Positions 25,769-32,530 of a stretch of DNA of 64,000 nt are shown one piece after another. Within the stretch, counting starts at the first letter, position 1. Every line of letters starts with the position of its first letter. The position numbers and the translations under genes are program-made. The notes under the pieces are model-generated. The model was not told the DNA's origin. It made no database searches and saw only the letters and a list, made by a program, of their open reading frames with translations. This DNA is from Akkermansiaceae bacterium (lineage in GTDB: Bacteria > Verrucomicrobiota > Verrucomicrobiia > Verrucomicrobiales > Akkermansiaceae): positions 62,001 through 126,000 of the forward strand of contig JANYEC010000047.1 in assembly GCA_025363295.1 (NCBI GenBank), in the 5' to 3' direction.

Positions 25769-26134
25769 ATTGGCCTCGGCGTGGAGCGCGAGATACTTCT
25801 TCGGTGGCATCACGGCCTTATTGATTCGTTTGGCCACGAAATCAAAATCATCGTCGGAGGTGATGGCTGAAAAATTCAGCATTTCACGGGCATCCCTCAC
25901 ATCCTTGCTGATCATCCATGAGACCGGGGCAACGTGGGAATACCAAGGCCATCTGACTTGGTTGCTGTGGCAATCAAAACACGCCCGCTGCGCGAACGAG
26001 CGGGTCTTAGGTGAATCCCAAACCAACTCCTTCACGATCGGCGGATTGTCCCGCGGTACGGGTATGAACTGGATGCCAAGAGCAATGGCTGCCGCCGTTA
26101 TCAGGATCTTTTTGCGCCAGCGGGGGGCCTTCAT
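25700..26134 (-). CDS. Haem-binding domain protein (single CxxCH)
   Basis: 144 aa from ATG 26134; the longer frame would overlap the multicopper oxidase gene. The N-terminus has a basic stretch and a hydrophobic segment (KILITAAAIALGIQFIPVP), likely a signal anchor. The haem-attachment site is CFDCH in RACFDCHSNQVRWPWYSHVA, and the surrounding PVSWMISKDVRDAREMLNFS matches the Haem_bd family of periplasmic c-type haem proteins. Further on, VMPPKKYLALHAEANLTD is also typical. It lies 41 bases past the multicopper oxidase stop on the same strand, so it may pass electrons in the same periplasmic metal-oxidation unit. Confidence 0.85.
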   Translation of the reverse strand: MKAPRWRKKILITAAAIALGIQFIPVPRDNPPIVKELVWDSPKTRSFAQRACFDCHSNQVRWPWYSHVAPVSWMISKDVRDAREMLNFSAITSDDDFDFVAKRINKAVMPPKKYLALHAEANLTDSEKTAFLAGLKKSFELSGL

Positions 26135-26175
26135 AATTGGTGCGCGGTGGTTGGTTAGAAACAAAGGCAGTTGGC

Positions 26176-27591
26176 TCAGAGTTTGATGCCGTCGCGTTTG
26201 AGGTCCGCTTCGGGTGCCACCCCCGCAAGTGTTCCTGCGGGACATTCATACCAGCCGGGATCGCTGCCATCGGCAGGCAACGTATCGCGCACCTTCAGCA
26301 TGGTGAACATGCCACCCATGGTGATGTAGTCGTATTTCCCCTGGCCACCGACCATCGGCAAGGAGTTGGGAGGGACGGTCATGCCCATGTCGCCCATATC
26401 GCCCATGCCGGTGTCACCCATGGCCATGTAGCCCGGAATCAACTTCCGGATTTTCTTGGCGATCCCCGTGGTGTCCATGCCGATGACATTGCCGAACTGA
26501 TGTCCCATCTGCGTCATCACGTGGTGCAGCATGTGGCAGTGGACGACCCAGTCACCTGGAGTGTCGGTCACGAGTTCGATGGTGCGGGTGCTGCCCGTCG
26601 GCATGTGAACGGTGGTCTCGGGCCATTGGCCCGCTTCGGGGATCTGCCCGCCATCAGTGGCGACGACTTTGAAATAGTAGCCGTGCATGTGGATTGCGTG
26701 ATGACTCATCGTGCTGAGATTGCCGATGCGGATGCGGACTTTCTCGCCGGTTTTTGCAACCATCGCTTCGGTAGCCGGGAAACAGCGGCCGTTGAATGTG
26801 AAAACATTCATATCCGTCATTTCGTTAGGATCGGGACGGCTCGCACCCACCTCGATTTTCCATTCGCTGAGCATGAAGGCATAGTCGCGGTCAGGTGGAT
26901 TTGCTTCCGGTTCCTTCGGATGAATGATGAAAAGCCCCATCATGCCGAGCTGCATCTGGGTCATTTCATCATGGTGGGAATGATACATCAGCGTGCCGTG
27001 CTGCCTGAGAGTGAACTCATATTTGAAAGTTTCATCCGGCTGGATGGCTTTCTGACTGACGCCGCCAACCCCATCCATACCGCTTGGAAGAAGCACGCCA
27101 TGCCAATGCACCGTAGTGGGGGCTTCGAGCTTGTTGGTCACATAAATTCGGACCTTGTCGCCTTCGACGGCTTCGATCGTGGGACCATGAACGCGCCCGT
27201 TGTAACCCCAGCACTCCGCGACCAGTCCGGGCGCGAACTCATGAGTCACCGGCTCGGCGACAAGATGATATACCTTTACTCCATCCACCATTTTCCAGGG
27301 CAATGTTTTGCCGTTCGGCGTGATGACGGGACGGTAATTGATTCCCTCGGGATGCAGGGGCTCCGTCTTGCCCGTGCTGACCGGCACCTTCGTTTTCGGC
27401 GTCATTTTGACTGAGCCGCTGGTGTGCATCTTGGACATGTCGTGGCCTGCGGACATCCCAGGCATCGACTTCAAGTCCATTTCTTCAGCAGCAGCCGCTT
27501 TCTGAAAAAGGGCACTGCCGCCAATGAACGCAGCCGCACCGGTCAGGAGTTTGCGTCGGCTGGTAAGTGAGGAATCGGAATCCGGGTTCAT
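26176..27591 (-). CDS. Multicopper oxidase, CopA/CueO-like
   Basis: 471 aa from ATG 27591. A Tat-type signal (TSRRKLLTGAAAFIGGSALF) directs the folded enzyme to the periplasm. Copper ligands appear as HWHG (TVHWHGVLLPSGMDG), HSHHDEM, the central HAIHMHGYYFKVV, and the C-terminal HCHMLHHVMTQM that bridges type 1 and trinuclear sites. Met- and His-rich stretches at both ends (SMPGMSAGHDMSKMH and MGDTGMGDMGDMGM) suit binding of Cu(I). These enzymes oxidise Cu(I) to Cu(II) and protect the envelope. Directly downstream of the TolC-family gene on the same strand. Confidence 0.93.
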   Translation of the reverse strand: MNPDSDSSLTSRRKLLTGAAAFIGGSALFQKAAAAEEMDLKSMPGMSAGHDMSKMHTSGSVKMTPKTKVPVSTGKTEPLHPEGINYRPVITPNGKTLPWKMVDGVKVYHLVAEPVTHEFAPGLVAECWGYNGRVHGPTIEAVEGDKVRIYVTNKLEAPTTVHWHGVLLPSGMDGVGGVSQKAIQPDETFKYEFTLRQHGTLMYHSHHDEMTQMQLGMMGLFIIHPKEPEANPPDRDYAFMLSEWKIEVGASRPDPNEMTDMNVFTFNGRCFPATEAMVAKTGEKVRIRIGNLSTMSHHAIHMHGYYFKVVATDGGQIPEAGQWPETTVHMPTGSTRTIELVTDTPGDWVVHCHMLHHVMTQMGHQFGNVIGMDTTGIAKKIRKLIPGYMAMGDTGMGDMGDMGMTVPPNSLPMVGGQGKYDYITMGGMFTMLKVRDTLPADGSDPGWYECPAGTLAGVAPEADLKRDGIKL

Positions 27592-27618
27592 GAGTTTTTG
27601 GTCGATGGAGTGGATGGC

Positions 27619-29052
27619 TTATTGCTTATGGGAATGACCAGCGGGCTTGTTGGAACGGCGTGAGGAAGGCAAAGGTGGATTGGCAGCCGCGGGCTTGCTT
27701 CTCGTGCTGGCGTTGAGGTTGCCTCCAACGGCTTTTTCAAGTTCGGCCCGTGCCAGCCAATAGTCGCGAAGGCTGTCGATGGCTTCCTTTTCAGCGTGTT
27801 GTTCGTCCTCCTTGACGCGGAGCAGAGCAATGTTGCTCTTCTGCATGGCGTTGTAGTGAAGCAGGGTTTGCTTGAGTATCTCGCGGCGTTGGGGAAGCAA
27901 TGTGGACGATTGAAAATCGGCGGCATCCCGTGCCAATCGCATCGCGGTATGACTGGCCGCCACGTCGTTGCGGATTTCCGACTCGATGGCCTCGACCTCA
28001 TCGTTCGCTTGCCGCGACTCGGCTTCAAGCTTGGCGATGGAGGCCTTGCCGCGATTGAAGAGCGGCAATTCCATCTCCAGCGTCGGCCCTGTAAGTTGGC
28101 CGCCGCCTGATTCATGTTCCGTGTCGGCACCAAGATTCAGTCCGGGGATCAAGCGCGTTTTCTTCTTCGCCGTGAGCATCGTTTCCATGACCGACAAATG
28201 AGCCTTTGCCGCCGCCAGGTCCTGTCGTTGTGCGAGGGCCACCGCTTCGGCTTTTGCCAAGGAAGGATCAGCTTCAGGCAGTGAGGGAAGTTCGCTCCGG
28301 GCGAGTGTCCATCCGGCCTGTGAACCGTTGAGCCCGAGCAGGCGATTCAACTTCGCACGATTGGATGCCACGTCCGCACTTGCCCGTTTGATGTCCGCCT
28401 GAGCCTGCCGATAGCCGACTTGCATTTCCAGCAACTCAAGGTCGTTGATGTTCCCTGCATCATGCGTCCGGGAGGCGAAGTCCGACATGGTTTCATTCAC
28501 ACCCGCGATGTCCTTGAGCTTGGCGAGTTGTTGTTCGCTGGCCAGCAGCGTGAACCATGCGCCTCTCGTTTCGGCGGCGAGTTGCAGAATTTCATGGCTG
28601 ACGCGTCGCTCGGTGGCCACCAGTTCGCCCGCAGCGATATGCTGCTTCAGCGGAATCAGAAGCGAATCCAGGATGTCGCCCGCAATGTTGAATTCCCAGT
28701 TGGCCGAACCCCCGCCACTGGGAAAGCGCACGCTGGAGGCGAGTGTAAGGTTGTGGGGCGTGCTTGCCTCCACCAGTTCCGCTTGTGAAATGCCGACATC
28801 CTCAAGTGTGGCCCGCAGCCGCCGGTTATTGAGCAACGCGATTTGAGCTGCACCATTCACCCCCAGCGGGCGGGCAAGGATGGCGCCCACACGGGATTTG
28901 ACCTCAGTGGAATCTCCATTGGTGGAGGGTGAGGCAAGATCATAACCAAGGTTTCCTTTGGTCTCTGTCCGCACGGAGCCCAAAGGATCAGTGGACAGCC
29001 CCACACACGAGGACAGGAGTGCCAGGGGAAGGACGCGGAAGGATTTGTTCAT
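27619..29052 (-). CDS. TolC-family outer-membrane efflux lipoprotein
   Basis: 477 aa from ATG 29052. A lipoprotein signal ends in LSSC (near residue 15). Two long alpha-hairpin repeats follow, the pattern of the periplasmic TolC tunnel: TEHESGGGQLTGPTLEMELP marks the repeat boundary, and long heptad helices run from about 130-260 and 330-440. TolC proteins form the outer-membrane exit duct for tripartite pumps. No RND pump or membrane-fusion protein is encoded next to it here, so the partner must be elsewhere or lost. Its place between the TRASH-like protein and the multicopper oxidase resembles copper-resistance loci where CopB-type outer-membrane proteins occur. Confidence 0.88.
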   Translation of the reverse strand: MNKSFRVLPLALLSSCVGLSTDPLGSVRTETKGNLGYDLASPSTNGDSTEVKSRVGAILARPLGVNGAAQIALLNNRRLRATLEDVGISQAELVEASTPHNLTLASSVRFPSGGGSANWEFNIAGDILDSLLIPLKQHIAAGELVATERRVSHEILQLAAETRGAWFTLLASEQQLAKLKDIAGVNETMSDFASRTHDAGNINDLELLEMQVGYRQAQADIKRASADVASNRAKLNRLLGLNGSQAGWTLARSELPSLPEADPSLAKAEAVALAQRQDLAAAKAHLSVMETMLTAKKKTRLIPGLNLGADTEHESGGGQLTGPTLEMELPLFNRGKASIAKLEAESRQANDEVEAIESEIRNDVAASHTAMRLARDAADFQSSTLLPQRREILKQTLLHYNAMQKSNIALLRVKEDEQHAEKEAIDSLRDYWLARAELEKAVGGNLNASTRSKPAAANPPLPSSRRSNKPAGHSHKQ

Positions 29053-29188
29053 GGTATCAAGCGGGCGACGTTGCCGGGATCAATGGTCAAAAGTCATCAG
29101 AGGGTCAGCGGACCTGATTGCGAAATCAACAAACGAAAACGCCAGGGCCATCGATTGGCCCAAGCGTCCACCAAATACCCGCAGGCGG

Positions 29189-29506
29189 TTATTTGCCTTC
29201 GAGCTTTTTGAGATACTTGGCGGGATCCTTGTCAAATTTCGCCTTGCACTTTTTGCAGCACAGTTTGATTTCCTGGCCTTCGTGGGTGAAGACGAAGGGC
29301 TTGCCCATTTCATCGAGTTTCTCGTCAGAGACGATACAGGTGTCCAACTTGTATGGCTTGACGGTTTCCTTCTTCCCTTCGGGTTTCACTTCTTTGGCGG
29401 GCTCTTCTTTGACGGGCTGTTTGGTTTCTTCAGCATAGGTGGAAGGCATGCCGAGAGCCGCGAGGGTCGCGAAAAGAGCGGTGGCGAGAATATGGTTCTT
29501 TTTCAT
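29189..29506 (-). CDS. Secreted small TRASH/YHS-like metal-binding protein
   Basis: 105 aa from ATG 29506. Signal peptide MKKNHILATALFATLAALGM cleaved after TYA near residue 25, then a Lys/Glu/Pro linker, then a compact domain with cysteines in DTCIVSDEKL and IKLCCKKCKAKFDKDP. The Cys-x20-to-25-Cys-x-x-x-Cys layout is that of TRASH or YHS metal-binding modules. It probably binds copper or a similar soft metal in the periplasm. First gene of the TolC, multicopper oxidase and haem protein series; a 136-base spacer to TolC contains a weak hairpin (29142-29164). Confidence 0.75.
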   Translation of the reverse strand: MKKNHILATALFATLAALGMPSTYAEETKQPVKEEPAKEVKPEGKKETVKPYKLDTCIVSDEKLDEMGKPFVFTHEGQEIKLCCKKCKAKFDKDPAKYLKKLEGK

Positions 29507-29566
29507 TGTTTTTGATGAGGTTGTTTATCAGGAGGCGCCCATCGAGCGCCACCGGATAGTATATGT

Positions 29567-29594
29567 CCGATCCGCCCCAAAACCCTTGGAAAAA
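29567..29594 (-). promoter_or_regulatory. Candidate ECF promoter of the TRASH-TolC-oxidase operon
   Basis: Minus-strand TTTTTCCAAGGGTTT, ten bases, then CGG. The same layout (TTTTCCAAAGGGTTT-N10-CGG) stands before the CnrYXH-like operon at 31070-31097. Both lie about 60-105 bases upstream of their first gene, as expected for a shared sigma-factor target. Confidence 0.5.
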
Positions 29595-29616
29595 CCTTTT
29601 TATTTTTTAGATCACG

Positions 29617-29644
29617 ATGAAACGGAAGATGACATCCGTTTCAT
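29617..29644 (-). terminator. Stem-loop at the end of the sigma-factor gene
   Basis: Perfect 10-bp inverted repeat ATGAAACGGA (29617-29626) and TCCGTTTCAT (29635-29644) overlapping the sigma-factor stop codon. No T-run follows on the minus strand, so it may protect the 3' end rather than terminate. Confidence 0.45.
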
Positions 29645-30210
29645 GAAATGAACTCGCTCAAGCGATCCTTGAGGATTTGCCGCGCCCGATAGATGCGAGT
29701 TTCCACGGCCTTCGGGCTGCATTGGGAAATGGCAGCGATCTCCGCATAGCCCAATCCCTCGTAAACGAACAAACTCATCGCCTCGCGCAAATCCACAGGC
29801 AGGCATTGGAAAGCTTCATGCACGGCACGGAATTTCTCGACGGAGCGGGCCACCTCATCAGGGGTTTGTCTCATGTCAGGCGGGTCACTTATCACTGCGG
29901 TCCCATCAGCGTGCATGGCGTCGAGGGAAACCGTCGGATGCCGGCTTTTCCAGCGGGCGTGATTCCTCGCCAGATTTGTGGCGATGGCGAAAAGATAGGT
30001 GCTGAAATTCCCCGTTGCCCGGTAGCGCCCACGGGCCTGATAGAGTCTCACGAAAGTCTCCTGTGCAAGATCCACGGCGGCATCGCGCTGCCCTGTCATT
30101 TTGTAGAGGAACGCGGCGACACGATCACTCCATCGGTCCATCAATTCATTGAGCGCGAGATCATTTCCATTGGCCAGACGGGTCATCAACTCGGGGTCGG
30201 AAGCTTCCAT
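29641..30210 (-). CDS. ECF RNA polymerase sigma factor, CnrH-like
   Basis: 189 aa from ATG 30210. Region 2 is seen in DRVAAFLYKMTGQRDAAVDL and AQETFVRLYQARGRY (residues 28-65), with the core-binding AQETF. Region 4 is LPVDLREAMSLFVYEGLGYA, then EIAAISQCSPKAVETRIYRA (about 140-180), a helix-turn-helix for the -35 element. Regions 1 and 3 are absent, as in ECF factors. It is the third gene of a unit whose first two encode a likely anti-sigma factor and a periplasmic metal sensor, the order of cnrYXH in Cupriavidus. Twelve bases separate it from the sensor. Confidence 0.93.
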   Translation of the reverse strand: MEASDPELMTRLANGNDLALNELMDRWSDRVAAFLYKMTGQRDAAVDLAQETFVRLYQARGRYRATGNFSTYLFAIATNLARNHARWKSRHPTVSLDAMHADGTAVISDPPDMRQTPDEVARSVEKFRAVHEAFQCLPVDLREAMSLFVYEGLGYAEIAAISQCSPKAVETRIYRARQILKDRLSEFIS

Positions 30211-30222
30211 TTCCGGTGGCTC

Positions 30223-30693
30223 CTAGCGCGAATGAAGGTTGGCAGACTCGCTGTGGCTGAAGTCCAGCGCGTAGGGAAGCATTGCCTCCAAATAGCGGCT
30301 CGCCTGGTTATGATCAAGAACCGCAGCGGTTTCATATAGATGCTTCAGCATGGCCTGTTGCGATTCGACGTGAATCCGGGCGTGCTCGCGGAGGGCTTCC
30401 TCCAGTTCGGGGGTCAGATTTCTGTCCTTCCGTGCCAGTCCTTCCATCTTTTCATGGGCATCGGAAATGCTCCTGCACAACTCCTTGCATTTCGGCCGAT
30501 AGGCGGCGTGCAGTTCGGAAACTTTCGCAAACTGCTCGTCCGTGAGTTTCAGTTCCGTTCTGACCCATGCCAATTCAGGCATGGCATCCAGAAGCGGCCC
30601 GCGGATGACCGCCATCTTATGGGACCGCATCAAACAGAATGCCGTCACTCCCGCTAACAGGGCGAGGATCAGGACGATGATTCCCTTTCTCAT
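30223..30693 (-). CDS. Periplasmic heavy-metal sensor, CnrX/Spy-like
   Basis: 156 aa from ATG 30693, which overlaps the preceding stop in ATGA; the longer frame was rejected. One N-terminal membrane anchor (IIVLILALLAGVTAFCLM), then an alpha-hairpin domain: LAWVRTELKLTDEQFAKVSE, LHAAYRPKCKELC, and LREHARIHVESQQAMLKHLY. These match CnrX and the CpxP/Spy/ZraP heavy-metal sensor family. His, Cys, Met and Glu positions in both arms could be metal ligands, as in CnrX where His, Glu and Met bind Ni or Co. It would sense metal in the periplasm and hold the anti-sigma factor. Confidence 0.82.
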   Translation of the reverse strand: MRKGIIVLILALLAGVTAFCLMRSHKMAVIRGPLLDAMPELAWVRTELKLTDEQFAKVSELHAAYRPKCKELCRSISDAHEKMEGLARKDRNLTPELEEALREHARIHVESQQAMLKHLYETAAVLDHNQASRYLEAMLPYALDFSHSESANLHSR

Positions 30694-30992
30694 TTCCCGT
30701 GGGCTTGGGCAAAGGGACTTATCGATTCCGCATAGACGAGCTGGGCGTCCTTCGAATCCGGAGCCGTCGCCGCGCCCAGCCAAAGTCCCAGCGTAACCAT
30801 CGCCGCTATACCAGCTACCGCACCCCATGGCCGCGCGATGGTGGAGATGATGGGTGGAAACCTAGTGATCCCAGAGGAACCATCCGCCTCCACGCTCCCG
30901 ATTCGTTGCCAGACCTCTTGATTAAACAATGCCGGCAAGGGATGATCATCCACTATCATTCTGAGAAGTTGGTCAAATTCCGAATCGTTCAT
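30690..30992 (-). CDS. Small single-pass membrane protein, probable anti-sigma factor (CnrY-like)
   Basis: 100 aa from ATG 30992. The cytoplasmic N-terminus (about 1-50) starts MNDSEFDQLLRMIVDDHPLP, followed by one membrane helix, AVAGIAAMVTLGLWLGAATA (about 57-77), and a short periplasmic tail. In CnrYXH the first gene encodes CnrY, a small anti-sigma factor of just this topology that binds CnrH. Sequence alone is weak; the call rests on topology, gene order and the ATGA overlap with the CnrX-like gene. Confidence 0.65.
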   Translation of the reverse strand: MNDSEFDQLLRMIVDDHPLPALFNQEVWQRIGSVEADGSSGITRFPPIISTIARPWGAVAGIAAMVTLGLWLGAATAPDSKDAQLVYAESISPFAQAHGK

Positions 30993-31350
30993 GGTGGATT
31001 TCGTAATCTTCTTTGGTTTGAAAGCTGTGACGGGAGCGTTTTAGAGATCGCGCCTTACCCGGTTGAACACCGGATGTTGATGAAACCCTTTGGAAAATCG
31101 GCCATCAGGCGGGCTTCCCGATATCACCATACTCGTCGGGGTCGAGAGGACGAGGGAATTGTCTTGGGTGGCCAAGGATTGTTGGAGCGTTCCGTTTTTG
31201 AACTCGCGGCCTTCCTAGGGCATTTCTGATCGGTGTTAGGTTTGATTGTTGGATTTCTTGAACCGACTAAGTTGCTTTGTGATCCAAGAACAGAGTGGGG
31301 TCCTTGGATTTCAAGATTGACGCGGACTGTGGCTGCGCGATTTATTTTTT
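30993..31350. other. 358-base intergenic region upstream of the sigma operon
   Basis: Contains the promoter-like element at 31070-31097 and otherwise no recognised gene. An open frame on the plus strand through it (30699-31229) is a shadow of the sensor and anti-sigma genes. The right end leads into the transposase fragment. Confidence 0.4.
31070..31097 (-). promoter_or_regulatory. Candidate ECF promoter of the CnrYXH-like operon
   Basis: Minus-strand TTTTCCAAAGGGTTT, ten bases, then CGG, the same design as at 29567-29594. It lies 78-105 bases before the anti-sigma ATG, consistent with autoregulation by the encoded sigma factor. Confidence 0.5.
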
Positions 31351-31554
31351 ATGACGCTAAGGCACTTTCGATTCGAGTATCCGGGCGCGGTTTACCCTGT
31401 GATGGCGCGTGGCGACGGCGGCAAACAAATCTCCGAGGGCAAGGATAACCATAAATCCTTCCTGTATTGGCTGGAACGGGTTTGTGGCAGTCATGGTTGG
31501 CGCGTACATGCGTGGGTGCTGATGTTGCTCAGTGTAATTTGTCCTGGAACTTGA
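31351..31554 (+). pseudogene. Truncated IS200-like (REP-associated) tyrosine transposase
   Basis: The first 58 codons from ATG 31351 match the N-terminus of REP-associated Y1 transposases: FEYPGAVYPVMARGD, then FLYWLERVCGSHGWRVHAWV and LM. The next residues should hold the metal-binding HxH motif (HFHL) and do not; the frame instead runs into unrelated codons and stops at 31554. The gene is therefore broken just before its catalytic centre. It lies 6 bases from the glyA remnant, so the break is at or near a rearrangement junction. Confidence 0.8.
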
Positions 31555-31560
31555 ACATCG

Positions 31561-31692
31561 AAAGAAGCCCATCTTGAGCAGTTTGCGGATTTCATCGCAG
31601 AAGCTCTATCAGATCATACGCACACCGCAAAACTCCACGCCATCCGCGACCGAGTCTTCGCCTTCAACCGCGCTTTCCCGCTGCCTTGGTGA
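31561..31692 (+). pseudogene. Remnant of the glyA 3' end
   Basis: Codons 31561-31692 encode 43 residues, identical at 39 positions to the last 43 of the RpiB-GlyA protein, including [12 protein letters not shown] and [17 protein letters not shown], and share its stop position. By my count 15 of 132 bases differ and most changes are silent, so the copy diverged while still under protein-level selection, or came from another strain. A stop codon lies just upstream in frame. It marks the right end of the metal region. Confidence 0.9.
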
Positions 31693-31730
31693 TCTGTAAT
31701 TAAGACTTTAGTTTAAAAGGAGACCGCTCG

Positions 31731-31826
31731 ATGGCAATCACGTCTAGAACCCTAAAAATTTCATCAGAATTCCGGGCGAAATGGAGGATACAATCGCCTG
31801 TTGCCCACTGCGCGATACAGGCCTAG
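31731..31826 (+). other. Possible 31-codon leader ORF before the NlpC/P60 gene
   Basis: ATG 31731 with a good Shine-Dalgarno sequence (AAAAGGAGA, 6-8 bases upstream), rare in this window, opens MAITSRTLKISSEFRAKW and stops at TAG 31824-31826. No known family. May be a leader peptide or chance. Confidence 0.25.
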
Positions 31827-31833
31827 TATCGCG
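31811..31833 (+). promoter_or_regulatory. Hairpin abutting the NlpC/P60 start codon
   Basis: CGCGATAC (31811-31818) pairs with GTATCGCG (31826-31833), 7-nt loop, 8-bp stem ending one base before ATG 31835. It could hide the start codon from ribosomes. Confidence 0.35.
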
Positions 31834-31834
31834 A

Positions 31835-32494
31835 ATGAAGTGGAGAGCCATTTTTCTAACCACACTGTCACCGTTGCTGCTAGGCCAGGCGCCGGATGCG
31901 AGCGTGACGCCCATTGCTCATCCACAACCGGCAAGACTCACGACAGCGGATCTCAAAGAATACGAAACCCTGCCGACGGCGCGTAAACATCTGCTAGAAT
32001 TCGCCCTTGCGGTTCTCAACGATTCGCCGTGGCTCCCCTATGTTGAGGGTGGCGCGGAGCCAGAGGCAGGCGGATTCGACTGCTCTGGGGCGATGTATTT
32101 CGTGATGCGCAAGGCGGGATTAGAGCCGCCGCGCAGCTCAGCCTCTCAATGCGCGTGGCTCAAAGAAAACGGCCGCCTCCACGAGGTGGCTGCGGGTGCC
32201 GCGGATGAGAAGGACCCTTCACTAACAAATTTGAAGCCGGGTGATCTGTTATTTTGGTCCAAGCCAGAATCACCAGCTGACGGCCCCGCGATCATGCGGA
32301 TCCATCATGTGGCGATGTTCCTAGGCACCGAGAAAAAAGATGGACACCCAGTGATCATCAATGCCACCGATGGCCGATCATATCGCGGGCAGAAAAGTAA
32401 TGGCTATGGGGTCTATTATTTTCGCGTGCCGAAAGCAGACTCGTCATCGAAACTCACTGGGTATGGGACGCCGCCAGGCATTGACGCAAAGTGA
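31835..32494 (+). CDS. Secreted NlpC/P60 cysteine peptidase
   Basis: 219 aa from ATG 31835 (MKWRAIFLTTLSPLLLGQAP), giving a signal peptide; the frame is open further upstream. The NlpC/P60 catalytic Cys is in GGFDCSGAMYFVMRKAGL, the His in RIHHVAMFLGTEK, and a polar third residue near VIINATDGRSY. The preceding RSSASQCAWLKENGR and LKPGDLLFWSK are typical of the fold. Such enzymes cleave the gamma-D-Glu to diamino acid bond of cell-wall peptides in the periplasm. It stands alone, convergent with copA, to the right of the glyA remnant. Confidence 0.88.
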   Translation: MKWRAIFLTTLSPLLLGQAPDASVTPIAHPQPARLTTADLKEYETLPTARKHLLEFALAVLNDSPWLPYVEGGAEPEAGGFDCSGAMYFVMRKAGLEPPRSSASQCAWLKENGRLHEVAAGAADEKDPSLTNLKPGDLLFWSKPESPADGPAIMRIHHVAMFLGTEKKDGHPVIINATDGRSYRGQKSNGYGVYYFRVPKADSSSKLTGYGTPPGIDAK

Positions 32495-32530
32495 TGGATC
32501 TAACAATTTTTTACTTGGTGGATTCAGCCT

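Noticed and set aside
26137..27414. 425-codon open frame on the plus strand
   Set aside because: Lies wholly antisense to the multicopper oxidase and is rich in His, Asp, Val and Arg as expected from the reverse complement of that gene; no domain.
30699..31229. 176-codon plus-strand frame across the anti-sigma gene
   Set aside because: Shadow of the minus-strand genes; Arg-rich with no domain, and gene order of the CnrYXH-like unit accounts for the region.
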